Of a DNA stretch of 64,000 nt, positions 18,163 to 27,183 are shown in pieces. Source of the stretch: Brevibacillus porteri (lineage in GTDB: Bacteria > Bacillota > Bacilli > Brevibacillales > Brevibacillaceae). The stretch spans positions 1-64,000 of the forward strand of contig NZ_PXZO01000020.1 in assembly GCF_003013475.1 (NCBI RefSeq), read 5' to 3'. The notes beneath the pieces are model-generated. The model was given only the letters and a program-made list of their open reading frames with translations, was not told the origin of the DNA and did no database searches. Positions within the stretch are counted from its first letter, which is position 1; each line of letters begins with the position of its first letter. The position numbers and the translations under genes were made by a program.

Positions 18163-18378
18163 CCGTAGTGGGGAGAAGCGCATTTCCAGTCTACGCTTCG
18201 GCCTACGCCCTGCTGGGGGATTGACTGTCCGCGCAGGAATAAATGGCGGGAGCGCTTCAAACGTAGAAATTTCAATGAAGGATTCCATAAGTGAAGCTTA
18301 AATTCCCCGCCATTTATTCCTACGCTGGGGCGGGCTCCAGAGGCACTTGGACTGGAAATGCGCTTCTCCTGCGCAGCT
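18163..18378. repeat. Long palindromic element 1
   Basis: Perfect 20-base inverted arms at 18172-18191 and 18350-18369, plus a second perfect 16-base inverted pair at 18235-18250 and 18306-18321 inside. Between the left arms lies a core CTGCTGGGGG...GACTGTCCG also found in elements 2 and 3. It contains no open frame with coding character. Confidence 0.85.
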
Positions 18379-18519
18379 TCTATATAAAGAGCATGAAAGT
18401 GGATTCAAGACTGTGATATTACTGCTAAGAAGTCGCATGATTTAGCATGAAAACTGCTTTGAAAGACATGCAGGGCTTCTCCCCGGCCACAAAGGTTTGA
18501 AGACAACTTAAAAAACTCC

Positions 18520-18534
18520 TTAAGAAATTCTTAA
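18520..18534. promoter_or_regulatory. Perfect palindrome upstream of sigma gene promoter
   Basis: TTAAGAA A TTCTTAA, seven-base arms around one base, 17 bases before the ECF-type -35. It could be an operator. The rest of 18379-18551 shows no gene. Confidence 0.35.
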
Positions 18535-18551
18535 AGATTTCTTTTGAAAGT

Positions 18552-18578
18552 TGTAACCGAAATGAAACCTCTTCCGTA
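18552..18578 (+). promoter_or_regulatory. Candidate ECF-type promoter of the sigma factor gene
   Basis: TGTAAC and CGTA separated by 17 bases resembles SigX/SigW-type promoters of Bacillus, suggesting autoregulation. Confidence 0.5.
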
Positions 18579-18718
18579 CCTACTTGTGCGAGCTTACAAC
18601 GAGCCCATAAGTACCTTACAAAAGTGTAAGCTTCCTGAAATATAACTCGATGGTTCCTGCTTCGTTTCGACCGTACAATGAAATCAATTCATACGGATCA
18701 CGAAACGGGAGATCGATT

Positions 18719-19234
18719 ATGACGACAGCAATCATGTATCCAAAATTAAGTCACCAACAAATTTACGAAGATTACTCTGCTAAAATATATCGCTATTTCC
18801 GCTACCGCGTAAAAAACGTCTGGGATGTGGAAGACCTGACAACGACTGTGTTTATTAAGGTGTACTCCAAGCTTGAGCAGTACGATGGCCGCCATCCTTT
18901 TGGCGCCTGGATTTTCCGAATTGCGCACAATGCTTTGATTGACTACATGCGCAAGAAGCGGGAGAGCCCGGTAGATCAGGACACATTTAGCAATATGGTC
19001 GCAACGGATAAGCTGCCGGAGGAGTGCCTTCTGAATCAGGAGACAACCGAGGGCTTATGGGATAAGGTGCACACGCTGACAAAGGATCAGCGCAATGTGA
19101 TTGCCCTGCGTTATCTCGGAGATTTGCGAATGAATGAGATCGCGGAAATTTTGGGTAAGACAGAGGCTTCGGTGAAAATCCTGCACTTCCGTGGGATTAA
19201 GAAGCTGCAGCAATTGATGGAGGCTCAAGCATAA
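18719..19234 (+). CDS. ECF-type RNA polymerase sigma factor
   Basis: 171 residues with region 2 (YEDYSAKIYRYFRYRV, then VWDVEDLTTTVFIKVY and the WIFRIAHNALIDYMRKK helix) and region 4 (LTKDQRNVIALRYL, MNEIAEILGKTEASVK helix-turn-helix). ATG at 18719 has GGGAGAT six bases upstream; a longer frame from 18650 adds 23 poorly conserved residues. No anti-sigma gene is adjacent: upstream is a palindromic element, downstream a terminator and more palindromes. How it is held inactive is therefore not shown. A possible ECF-type promoter lies in front. Confidence 0.9.
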   Translation: MTTAIMYPKLSHQQIYEDYSAKIYRYFRYRVKNVWDVEDLTTTVFIKVYSKLEQYDGRHPFGAWIFRIAHNALIDYMRKKRESPVDQDTFSNMVATDKLPEECLLNQETTEGLWDKVHTLTKDQRNVIALRYLGDLRMNEIAEILGKTEASVKILHFRGIKKLQQLMEAQA

Positions 19235-19263
19235 AGGGAGGGACAACAGTCCTTCCCTTTTTT
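19234..19263 (+). terminator. Sigma gene terminator
   Basis: Stem AAGGGAGGGAC / GTCCTTCCCTT with an AACA loop, then T run. Confidence 0.88.
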
Positions 19264-19265
19264 AC

Positions 19266-19393
19266 TGCTGTAGTGGAGAGAAGAATATTTCCAGACTAGG
19301 CTCCAGGCTCCGTCCTGCTGGGGGCTAAGACTGTCCGTTCGGTAGGACTTCACAAGTCGCTACGCCTGGAAATATTCTTCTCTGTCTCTACTG
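19266..19393. repeat. Long palindromic element 2
   Basis: Perfect 18-base inverted arms at 19277-19294 and 19366-19383, with the shared core CTGCTGGGGG and GACTGTCCG between them. The arms differ from those of element 1 (GAATATTTCCAG against GCGCATTTCCAG) yet match each other exactly. Confidence 0.85.
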
Positions 19394-19448
19394 ATGACAT
19401 CCTTACATTCTTTTAAGTCTTTAAAAAAACGTTTAAGTAGGAAAGCTC

Positions 19449-19658
19449 GTAGAGGAAACAGGAGAAATAAGCGAAGATCTTAGGGACACCGACCGAGACG
19501 CAATGCAAAAAGCGAAACACGCCCTTTAGCGTCCACCTCTGAAACACATCCTGAAAGGACAACTTTGGACGCGGTTTCGGTTTTTGCATGGAGTCGGGCA
19601 GTCAATCCCACAGCGGGTGGCCCTAGAAGCTGAGCGTTTTCTCCTGTTTCCTCCCCTC
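19449..19658. repeat. Long palindromic element 3 (inverted orientation)
   Basis: Perfect 16-base outer arms at 19452-19467 and 19638-19653 and near-perfect inner arms (15 of 16) at 19503-19518 and 19574-19589. On the minus strand it carries a diverged version of the shared core (GGGATTGACTGCCCG). The rest of the stretch to 19795 holds only the leader region of the response regulator gene. Confidence 0.8.
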
Positions 19659-19795
19659 CACAACAGTAACGCACAAGCCGTTCTTTCAGTAGATATCTAA
19701 GTACGAGAAACGCCAAATGCTTGGCGTAGTCTAGTTTTCTAATGGTATAGTAAAGAATAAAATGGAGGAGACTCAAGACGAGAGGAGTATGAGTG

Positions 19796-20494
19796 ATGTC
19801 CACAATTATGATTGTAGAAGACGACCCGAAAATCAACCAGCTGCTGCAAGAGCAACTGGAAAAATACGGATTCGAAACAGTCAATGTTGAACATTTCGAT
19901 AGAGTCATGGAGGTCTTTACCCAGTCGCGCCCTGATTTGGTTCTGTTGGACGTGAATCTACCGAAATTTGACGGATTTTATTGGTGCCGGCAAATGCGCC
20001 AAGAGTCCAACTGCCCGATCCTGTTCATCTCTGCACGAGAAAGTAAAATGGACCAGGTGATGGCCTTGGAAAATGGGGCCGATGACTATATCACAAAGCC
20101 GTTTGACTACGATGTGGTTTTGGCCAAAATCCGCAGTCAGCTACGTCGGGCTTACGGACAGTATGCTCCGCAAGAAGGGGAGCGTACGGTTGAAGTGGCG
20201 GGACTCAAGCTGTTTTTGGAGCGAATGGAGCTATCTATGTACGATACCAAAATCGAGCTGAGCAAAAAGGAAGCGCTACTGCTCGAAGCCTTGATGAATC
20301 AACATCCGCGTGTCGTCAGCCGTGAGCGTTTGCTAGAAAAGCTGTGGGATGAACAGTTTGTCGATGAAAACACGCTGAATGTCTACATCACACGCGTGCG
20401 CGGCAAGCTGAAGGACTTAGGCTTAGAGGGAGCTGTCGAGACTGTTCGCGGTTCCGGTTATCGCTTGCGTGCAACTTGGGAGGAAGAGCAATGA
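19796..20494 (+). CDS. BceR-type response regulator (OmpR family)
   Basis: 232 residues: receiver domain with acidic pocket EDD and phospho-acceptor Asp52 (LLDVNLPKFDG), conserved Lys in TKPFDY, and a C-terminal winged helix (LSKKEALLLEAL, NTLNVYITRVRGKL). Start ATG 19796 is eight bases after AGAGGAG; GTG 19793 is an alternative. Overlaps the kinase gene by ATGA. Expected to activate the transporter genes that follow. Confidence 0.92.
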   Translation: MSTIMIVEDDPKINQLLQEQLEKYGFETVNVEHFDRVMEVFTQSRPDLVLLDVNLPKFDGFYWCRQMRQESNCPILFISARESKMDQVMALENGADDYITKPFDYDVVLAKIRSQLRRAYGQYAPQEGERTVEVAGLKLFLERMELSMYDTKIELSKKEALLLEALMNQHPRVVSRERLLEKLWDEQFVDENTLNVYITRVRGKLKDLGLEGAVETVRGSGYRLRATWEEEQ

Positions 20495-21507
20495 AGCTGT
20501 TCCTTCGAGATCAATGGCCATTCGCAGCGTTTTTTCTAATCCAATTGATCTTATTGATTATGATTTTTGCGATGGATGGGTATTGGAATGAGTCATTGAT
20601 GATCTACGTTATGTTTTTATCTGTTTTTTTTGCGGGGGCTTTTCTCGCCATCCGTTATTTGTCTCACCGCACAATCTATCAGCGACTGAGCAAGCCGGTA
20701 GAGTCATTAGAGGAACTGACCCAGACATACGGGAATTCGCCGTTGTGCCGCGCGATGGATGATATCAGTCAGGAGCAGTACCGAATCTACAAAGAACAGC
20801 TGCATGCCTATGAAAACAAGCAACGGGACCATACGACGTTTATTCAGCAGTGGGTTCATCAGATGAAGACGCCGATTTCGGTTATTCATCTGTTGCTGCA
20901 AAATGAAGACGATCCAACAGCTGAGAGCGTCCGTGAAGAAGTGGACCGGATCAAGCGAGGACTGGAAACCGTTTTGTACATAGCTCGCCTCGACCGATTT
21001 GAACAGGACTTCCTGATTGAGCCTGTAACTCTGCGTTCCTTAGTGCAGAATGTGTTGGCTGAAAACAAGCGGCTGTTTATCCGCAACCAGGTGTATCCCG
21101 AGGTAAAAGTGGATGAAAATTGGCGAGTGGAATCGGACGATAAGTGGCTTGCTTTTGTCCTCAACCAATTGTTGACGAATGCCGTTCGTTATTCAGCAGG
21201 AAAAAGCAACAAGGTCACCATTCGTGCGTATGAACGCGGAGCACATGCCATACTGGAAGTACAGGATTATGGAATCGGGATCCCTGTCGAAGATATTCGC
21301 CGCGTGTTTAAGCCGTATTTTACGGGAGAAAACGGGCGCAAATACCCTGAGTCCACCGGGATGGGACTGTACTTGGTGAAGGAAATTTGCGGGCGGCTCC
21401 ATCATGGGGTGGAAATGGAATCAGAAGTGGGCGAGGGGACAACCGTACGGATCGTCTTGTCTGCCGTCGTACCAACCTTACAAGAAAGTAAGATAGCTGA
21501 AAGTTAA
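20491..21507 (+). CDS. BceS-type intramembrane-sensing histidine kinase
   Basis: 338 residues with two N-terminal membrane helices (about 10-30 and 35-58) and almost no extracellular loop, the mark of kinases that sense through a partner transporter. Phospho-acceptor His in QWVHQMKTPIS, N box NQLLTNAVRYS, G boxes DYGIGIP and GMGLYLVKEIC. Coupled to the regulator by an ATGA overlap. Confidence 0.92.
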   Translation: MKLFLRDQWPFAAFFLIQLILLIMIFAMDGYWNESLMIYVMFLSVFFAGAFLAIRYLSHRTIYQRLSKPVESLEELTQTYGNSPLCRAMDDISQEQYRIYKEQLHAYENKQRDHTTFIQQWVHQMKTPISVIHLLLQNEDDPTAESVREEVDRIKRGLETVLYIARLDRFEQDFLIEPVTLRSLVQNVLAENKRLFIRNQVYPEVKVDENWRVESDDKWLAFVLNQLLTNAVRYSAGKSNKVTIRAYERGAHAILEVQDYGIGIPVEDIRRVFKPYFTGENGRKYPESTGMGLYLVKEICGRLHHGVEMESEVGEGTTVRIVLSAVVPTLQESKIAES

Positions 21508-21574
21508 TTCGATAGCTGGACTATGCGCACTTCCGTATAGTTGAATTTGGAAGTGCAAGAAAGGGGAATGGCGC

Positions 21575-22345
21575 ATGGAAATGCTTGCTGTAAATAGCTT
21601 GAGTAAAATATACGGGGGCAAGGTGACCTACCGCGCGCTGACCGATATCGATTTTTCGATTCGCAAGGGCGAATTCGTCGGTATTATGGGCCCCTCAGGC
21701 AGTGGCAAGACTACGCTATTAAACATGATCTCCACTATTGATACACCAACCTCTGGTGCGGTTCTTTTGGACGGTACGAATCCGCATCATTTAAAAAAAG
21801 ATAAACTCGCTCTGTTTCGTCGCCGTGAGCTCGGTTTTGTGTTTCAAGATTTCAATCTCTTGGACACGTTGACGATTGGGGAAAATATCGTGTTGCCGCT
21901 GACGCTGGATAATGAGAAAGTATCGGTCATGGAAGAAAAGCTGCAAAGTGTTGCAGAGAAGCTAGGGATTCAGGACATTTTGGAAAAGCGGACCTTCGAG
22001 GTGTCTGGGGGGCAACGCCAACGGACGGCCATTGCCAGAGCGATCATTCATTCCCCATCGCTTTTGCTCGCTGACGAGCCGACAGGAAATCTTGATTCCA
22101 AGTCTTCACGCAATGTGATGGAGACACTGGAAGCGATCAATAAGAGAGACAATACCACCATGATGATGGTGACGCATGATGCTTTGGCGGCCAGCTATTG
22201 CCATCGGGTGATTTTTATTAAAGACGGACAGCTCCATAACGAGATGTATCGCGGTGAGAGTCGACAGGTATTCTTCCAGAAAATTATTGACTCGTTGTCG
22301 TTTTTGGGAGGGAACACTTATGACCTTTCGACAATTCGCGTGTAA
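21575..22345 (+). CDS. BceA-type ABC transporter ATPase
   Basis: 256-residue ABC ATPase: Walker A GPSGSGKTT, Q loop in VFQDFNLLDTLT, signature VSGGQRQR, Walker B LLLADEPTGNLD, switch His in MMVTHD. Paired with a large FtsX-type permease directly downstream (26-base overlap). The intergenic stretch before it holds an inverted repeat CACTTCC / GGAAGTG (21528-21555) spanning a TATAGT -10-like hexamer. Confidence 0.92.
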   Translation: MEMLAVNSLSKIYGGKVTYRALTDIDFSIRKGEFVGIMGPSGSGKTTLLNMISTIDTPTSGAVLLDGTNPHHLKKDKLALFRRRELGFVFQDFNLLDTLTIGENIVLPLTLDNEKVSVMEEKLQSVAEKLGIQDILEKRTFEVSGGQRQRTAIARAIIHSPSLLLADEPTGNLDSKSSRNVMETLEAINKRDNTTMMMVTHDALAASYCHRVIFIKDGQLHNEMYRGESRQVFFQKIIDSLSFLGGNTYDLSTIRV

Positions 22346-24206
22346 TAACGTTGTACGAAATAAACGGATGTACGCTGCGTTTTTTATGAGTAGCGTTTTT
22401 TCTGTCTTAATCTTCTTCGTCTATGCGATGTTCATTTTTCATCCGGAAATTATCGGACAGGAGATTCATGAGTCCGTAGCCACTGGAATGATGGCGGCTG
22501 AGTACGTCATTTTTCTGTTCTCCTTCTTTTTTCTCTTTTATTGTGTCGGTGCTTTCCTGAAAAAGAGGGAGAAGGAGTTCGGCATCCTTTTTATCCAGGG
22601 CATGACACCGTTGCAGCGGAATACACTGATTTTTATGGAAAACATGCTGATTGGCATTGTCTCGATTGCTATCGGGATTGGGCTCGGTTTGGTTCTCGCC
22701 AAGCTGTTTTTCCAATTCGCCGGATTTTTGCTGGATGTAAAAGCACTCGGGTTTTACTTCCCGTGGAAAGCGATCGGCTTGACAGTGGTGGCGTTTCTCA
22801 TCTTGTATGCAGCCATTTCGCTGTTTACCGTCCTCGTGCTGCGAAGCCGCAGTCTGTTGGATCTGTTGCAAGGGAGCGGTCGGCCTAAGCGTGAGCCGAG
22901 GGCATCGTTAGTGCTGTCTCTGGTCGCAGTAGCTTTGTTGGGAATGAGCTATGCCTTAGCCCTCACGGCTGACGGCGTGAATGTGCTCGTGCTGATGCTT
23001 CCGGTCATTGCGCTGACGACTGTAGGAACGTACCTGTTGTTTACTCAGCTGAGTGTCATCTTCATCGATTTTCTGAAGAAGCGTCGCGTTTTCTATTGGA
23101 AAGGTACGAATCTCCTGACGCTCTCTGATCTGGCCTATCGGATGAAGGATAATGCACGGATGTTCTTTTTGGTCAGCATCGTCTCTACCGTTGCTTTTTG
23201 TGCGATTGGCACGCTGGCAGCGTTGGCTGGATCGATTCAGATTACGGTGATGAAAACACATCCATTTGCGTTTGAATACCAGTCCAAACAAAGCGATGCG
23301 GAGAGAGCGAAGCATCTGTCGTTAATCGAAACGAGCTTGCAGCAAAGTGGCTTTTCCTTCGAAAAATATCAAGTGGCTATGAGAGTTTTGCCAGAACTGG
23401 TTCAGGAGGAAAGGGTTGGAGTAGTCAAGCTGTCTGACTATAACCGGCTGGCGGTAGCGTCCAATTCGACTGTACTCGAAATGACGAATAAAGAGGCCTT
23501 CGTACTGCTCAATTGGATTGGTGATTCGGTAGCGAGCAAAACGCTGCAAGTGGGGAAGGCACAGCTCGCAGTCAAAACAGATACGAATATGACTCCATTG
23601 ATCAGAGGGATTGAATTTGAGCGCTTGGTTGTCGTACCGAATCAGGTGTTTGACCAGCTTCCGAAAATGAAGGAAGAAGAGCGCTTTGTGTACGAGGTGC
23701 CAAGATGGAAGGAAACGCAGGATCTTAGTCTCAAGCTTCAGGAAGATATTAGTCATGTCGAAGATAATTACTCGTTTTCAGCTCGTGCGCCATACTACCA
23801 CTCCATGAAACAAATGGCGAACATGGGACTCTTTATCGGGTTGTTTGTGGGCGTGTTGTTCTTTGTAGCCGCAGCAAGCTTTCTCTATTTCCGTCTGTAC
23901 ACGGATCTGGAATACGACAAACGGCACTATGGTTCGCTTTCCAAGATCGGACTCACGGATGCGGAGCTGACGCGTATCGTGACGACCCAGGTTGCCCTGT
24001 TGTTCTTCGTGCCGATTGTGGTGGCCATTATTCACAGTATGGTGGCGTTCGTCTCCCTGCAAAGCTTGTTGAAGCTCATTCTTGTCGCGTCTGTGGTTAA
24101 ACCGACTGCGATTGTATTGTGCAGCTTTGTCATTGTTCAAGGTGTGTATTTCTGGATCATTCGAAACCGTTACTTGTTCCATTTAAAGCAATCGATGAAC
24201 CGCTAG
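22320..24206 (+). CDS. BceB-type ABC transporter permease
   Basis: 628 residues, about ten membrane segments in the order four, two or more, then a long extracellular domain (roughly residues 300-500) and the final FtsX-like helices. This large loop is the feature of Bce-type peptide-antibiotic detoxification permeases and the likely contact to the BceS-type kinase. ATG 22320 follows GGGAGGG inside the ATPase gene. The antibiotic handled (bacitracin, other lipid II binders or lantibiotics) cannot be told from sequence. Confidence 0.9.
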   Translation: MTFRQFACNNVVRNKRMYAAFFMSSVFSVLIFFVYAMFIFHPEIIGQEIHESVATGMMAAEYVIFLFSFFFLFYCVGAFLKKREKEFGILFIQGMTPLQRNTLIFMENMLIGIVSIAIGIGLGLVLAKLFFQFAGFLLDVKALGFYFPWKAIGLTVVAFLILYAAISLFTVLVLRSRSLLDLLQGSGRPKREPRASLVLSLVAVALLGMSYALALTADGVNVLVLMLPVIALTTVGTYLLFTQLSVIFIDFLKKRRVFYWKGTNLLTLSDLAYRMKDNARMFFLVSIVSTVAFCAIGTLAALAGSIQITVMKTHPFAFEYQSKQSDAERAKHLSLIETSLQQSGFSFEKYQVAMRVLPELVQEERVGVVKLSDYNRLAVASNSTVLEMTNKEAFVLLNWIGDSVASKTLQVGKAQLAVKTDTNMTPLIRGIEFERLVVVPNQVFDQLPKMKEEERFVYEVPRWKETQDLSLKLQEDISHVEDNYSFSARAPYYHSMKQMANMGLFIGLFVGVLFFVAAASFLYFRLYTDLEYDKRHYGSLSKIGLTDAELTRIVTTQVALLFFVPIVVAIIHSMVAFVSLQSLLKLILVASVVKPTAIVLCSFVIVQGVYFWIIRNRYLFHLKQSMNR

Positions 24207-24276
24207 TGACTTTTCCAGCATGTCCAGATAAGCAGGGACATAGGATAAAAGGAGAAGGATGCGAGGGGGCTAGCGG

Positions 24277-24747
24277 ATGGAACGGGAGGTATGGATGGGT
24301 CAAGCCGTACAGATTGCGTTTGAAAATGTACGTGAGAAAATAGGCGGACCGTTTGGAGCTATTGTCGTGAAGGACGGACACGTAATCGGACGAGGACGCA
24401 ATGAAGTGACAACGAGCAATGATCCTACGGCACACGCCGAAATCCAAGCGATTCGAGAAGCATGTCGTCATCTCCAAACCTTTCAGTTAAACGATTGTGA
24501 CTTGTATACGAGCTGTGAGCCATGTCCGATGTGTCTGGGAGCCATCTATTGGGCCAGACCGCGCAATGTCTATTACGCTTGCACGAAAGAAGATGCGGCG
24601 CATGTCGGTTTTGATGATCAGTTTATTTATGAGCAGATCGTTCTCCCTCATGAGGATCGCAGCATTCCTTTTCAGAGAATCAATCTTGCGAATAGACAGA
24701 GTCCATTTCAAGCATGGTCTCAATCTCCGGACCGTATCGAATATTAA
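24277..24747 (+). CDS. guaD: Guanine deaminase
   Basis: Converts guanine to xanthine and ammonia. 156 residues, cytidine-deaminase fold: zinc ligands in THAE-type segment (PTAHAEIQAI) and CEPCPMCLGA. Length and C terminus (FQAWSQSPDRIEY, domain-swapped tail) match Bacillus guanine deaminase rather than TadA. Monocistronic in appearance with AGGGGG ribosome binding site and its own terminator. Fits the purine theme of the left half of the window. Confidence 0.9.
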   Translation: MEREVWMGQAVQIAFENVREKIGGPFGAIVVKDGHVIGRGRNEVTTSNDPTAHAEIQAIREACRHLQTFQLNDCDLYTSCEPCPMCLGAIYWARPRNVYYACTKEDAAHVGFDDQFIYEQIVLPHEDRSIPFQRINLANRQSPFQAWSQSPDRIEY

Positions 24748-24750
24748 TAG

Positions 24751-24785
24751 AGAGCCTCTCCTAGCGGAGTAGGCTCTTTTTTTTC
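24751..24785 (+). terminator. guaD terminator
   Basis: Stem AGAGCCT / AGGCTCT with inner CTCC/GGAG pairs, then eight T. Confidence 0.88.
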
Positions 24786-24864
24786 GTTTTATTTATAGTA
24801 AGAATAGGTAGAAAGAAGAAAATAAAATGAAAATGCTTTCAAAATGAAATTTTCAGATAAAGTA

Positions 24865-24893
24865 TTGCACTATGTCGATAATCGTATTATAGT
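24865..24893 (+). promoter_or_regulatory. Predicted promoter of the Lrp-type regulator operon
   Basis: TTGCAC and TATAGT with exactly 17 bases between, in an AT-rich intergenic region. Confidence 0.7.
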
Positions 24894-24988
24894 AACAACA
24901 ATCATTATGAAATTCGACCATATTTTCTTAAATTGAGACGTAACAAGGTTGAATATTGTTGAAAAAAGACGAATAAAGGTGTGTTTAT

Positions 24989-25465
24989 ATGGAAGAGACT
25001 TTTCGTAGATCACTTTATCCTGATTTAGATGACATCGACTACGGGATCATTCGAGCCTTGCAAGGAAATGCGCGCTTGCCGTTTACTCAGATTGCAAAGG
25101 ATCTTGGGGTCACGGAAAAGACGATCCGCATGCGCGTCCAGCAATTGCAGGACGAAGGTGCCCTGAGTCTGGTCGGTATTGTCAATCCAGTCAAGGCAGG
25201 GTTTCATGTACAGGCGATGATTCAAGTGGCTGTGGATGCGGAAAAGCTGGACGATGTGGTTGCTGCATTAACGGACACCGTTGAGATTAGGCTCATCGTA
25301 CTCACTTCTGGTGAATATCAGCTTTTCACACAGGTGCTCGTAACAAGTAACGAAGAATTATCGCAATTTTTACTCAAAAAACTGCACAAGATTCCTGGCA
25401 TCTCTAAAACGAATGTGATTAACGAATTGAAAATACTGAAGTCCAAGTATAACTTTATCCGTTAG
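24989..25465 (+). CDS. Lrp/AsnC-family transcriptional regulator (YwrC/ChrS-like)
   Basis: 158 residues: N-terminal AsnC helix-turn-helix (DYGIIRALQGNARLPFTQIAK, split here as DYGIIRALQ and ARLPFTQIAKDLGVTEKTIR) and a C-terminal RAM ligand domain. ATG 24989 follows AAAGGTG. It heads a co-directional group with a peptide importer, two CHR proteins and gamma-glutamyltransferase. Bacillus subtilis has an AsnC-type gene (ywrC) next to ywrB, ywrA and ywrD, so it probably controls the genes downstream. Confidence 0.88.
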   Translation: MEETFRRSLYPDLDDIDYGIIRALQGNARLPFTQIAKDLGVTEKTIRMRVQQLQDEGALSLVGIVNPVKAGFHVQAMIQVAVDAEKLDDVVAALTDTVEIRLIVLTSGEYQLFTQVLVTSNEELSQFLLKKLHKIPGISKTNVINELKILKSKYNFIR

Positions 25466-25579
25466 GCATGGGTGACCTTGGAAGGGGGAATGCCATCGGG
25501 CGAAAATCCGCTGGGATTATGAATGCCGAACGATTCTGGGAAGAAACCGGAGAAAAAACGAGAGAAAAGGGGTCATCCT

Positions 25580-27142
25580 ATGTTTTCGACCAAAGTGAGC
25601 AAAGCAATGCTCGGTGCTGTTCTGGGGACAGTTTTATTGGTAACAGGCTGTGGAGGAGGAAATAGTGCGAGTACAGATAACGGCAAAGCCGCAACAACAT
25701 CGCCAGTCTCCGGGAAAAAAGTACTGAATATTGGGTTAAAGGCAGATCCGCCGTCAATGGACCCAAACACCTCGACATCGCTGTACGACCGTCAAGTATA
25801 CGCGAGCCTCTATGACAAGCTGTTTGATATCGACTCAGAAGGAAAAATAGTGCCAATGCTGGCGGAATCGTATGAAGTAACGCCAGACGGCAAGACCTAT
25901 ACATTGAAGCTGAAGCAGGGTGTGAAATTCCACGATGGCACCGAGTTTGACGCTGAGGCAGTGAAATTCAACTTCGAGCGTAACATGAACGATGAGAAGT
26001 CCCGTCGGAAAGGCGAATTGAAATTCGTAGATTCCGTTGCCGTAGTGGACAAGAATACCATAAAAATCCAGATGAAAGAGCCTTTCGCTCCATTCCTGTC
26101 CGTCTTAACAGACCGTTCGGGCATTATGGTATCGCCAAAAGCAGTGAAGGAACATGGCGATCAATACCTCAATCATCCGGTTGGTACAGGCCCATACGTA
26201 TTTGTTGAACAAGTAAAAGGCGACCACGTGACACTGAAGAAAAATGAAAACTACTGGAATGGTCAAGTGAAGATCGATGAAGTGAACTACAAAGTATTTA
26301 CGAACGGAACAGCGAAGGTGCAAAACCTGCGCTCCGGCATGCTGGATATCATCGATGATACACCTGTAAAAGAAATTCCTGCAATCAAAGGCGATGCGAA
26401 CCTGCAATTGGTGGCGGAATCCGGCATGGGTTACCAAGGGCTTTACTTGAACAACTCCCGCCCGCCGTTTGACAACAAGTACCTCCGTCAGGCTGTGGAT
26501 CGTGCCATTGACCGTGATGCTCTAGTAAAAGTGCTGTTTAACGGCTATGCGGCACCGGCTCGTACAGCATTTACAAAAGGCAGTCTGGCTTACAATGAAG
26601 CACTGAACACACCGAAGCCGCCAGATGCAGCGGAAATCAAGGATTTGCTCGCGAAGGGCGGTCAACCAAACGGATTTAACTTTAAGCTGTACATCTCTAC
26701 TTCTCCAGAGAATGAGCAACTGGGTGCGGTACTGCAAAACATGCTGAAACAACACAACATCAATGTGACATTGGAAAAATTGGAATATGGACAATTGATC
26801 GAAACGGGCGATAAAGGTGAATTTGAAGCGATGCAACTGGGCTGGTCTGGACGTCAGGACCCTGACCAAAACTTCCATGACTTCGTCGTAACAGATACAT
26901 CTAACAACGATGGCCGTATTTCCATTCCAAAGCTGGATGAACTGGTTATCAAAGCACGTGGTGAGCTGGACGAAGCAAAACGCAAGGCGCTGTATGACGA
27001 AGCTGCCACATTGCTGCAAGACGAAGCGGGCTATGCCTATATGTACCACCAATATGTACTGCTCGGCATGAACAAGAAAGTAACTGGCTTTACTTATGTT
27101 CCAGATGGTTTGATCCGTACAGCCAATTTGGACAAGCAATAG
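25580..27142 (+). CDS. ABC importer substrate-binding lipoprotein (peptide/glutathione type)
   Basis: 521-residue family 5 solute-binding protein. Signal peptide with lipobox LVTGC, Ser/Thr/Gly linker, then the SBP_bac_5 fold (DPPSMDPNTS; NHPVGTGPYVF; TSPENEQLG). Dipeptide-, oligopeptide- and glutathione-binding proteins share this fold; GsiB-like character is suggested by length and by the gamma-glutamyltransferase in the same gene run. Start ATG 25580 follows AAAAGGGG; the upstream in-frame ATG at 25523 would hide the signal peptide. Confidence 0.9.
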   Translation: MFSTKVSKAMLGAVLGTVLLVTGCGGGNSASTDNGKAATTSPVSGKKVLNIGLKADPPSMDPNTSTSLYDRQVYASLYDKLFDIDSEGKIVPMLAESYEVTPDGKTYTLKLKQGVKFHDGTEFDAEAVKFNFERNMNDEKSRRKGELKFVDSVAVVDKNTIKIQMKEPFAPFLSVLTDRSGIMVSPKAVKEHGDQYLNHPVGTGPYVFVEQVKGDHVTLKKNENYWNGQVKIDEVNYKVFTNGTAKVQNLRSGMLDIIDDTPVKEIPAIKGDANLQLVAESGMGYQGLYLNNSRPPFDNKYLRQAVDRAIDRDALVKVLFNGYAAPARTAFTKGSLAYNEALNTPKPPDAAEIKDLLAKGGQPNGFNFKLYISTSPENEQLGAVLQNMLKQHNINVTLEKLEYGQLIETGDKGEFEAMQLGWSGRQDPDQNFHDFVVTDTSNNDGRISIPKLDELVIKARGELDEAKRKALYDEAATLLQDEAGYAYMYHQYVLLGMNKKVTGFTYVPDGLIRTANLDKQ

Positions 27143-27183
27143 GTAGCGCAACACTATAACAGCAAGAGCAAGGAGGAATTGTC

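Noticed and set aside
16653..18275. 540-codon open frame on the minus strand antisense to purK/purB
   Set aside because: It covers conserved purB coding sequence on the other strand, has no ribosome binding site or recognisable domain and its composition (rich in Cys, His, Arg, Phe) is typical of an antisense shadow.
18163..19658. Insertion sequence with transposase
   Set aside because: Despite long inverted arms there is no transposase frame or remnant; the elements are at most MITE-like.
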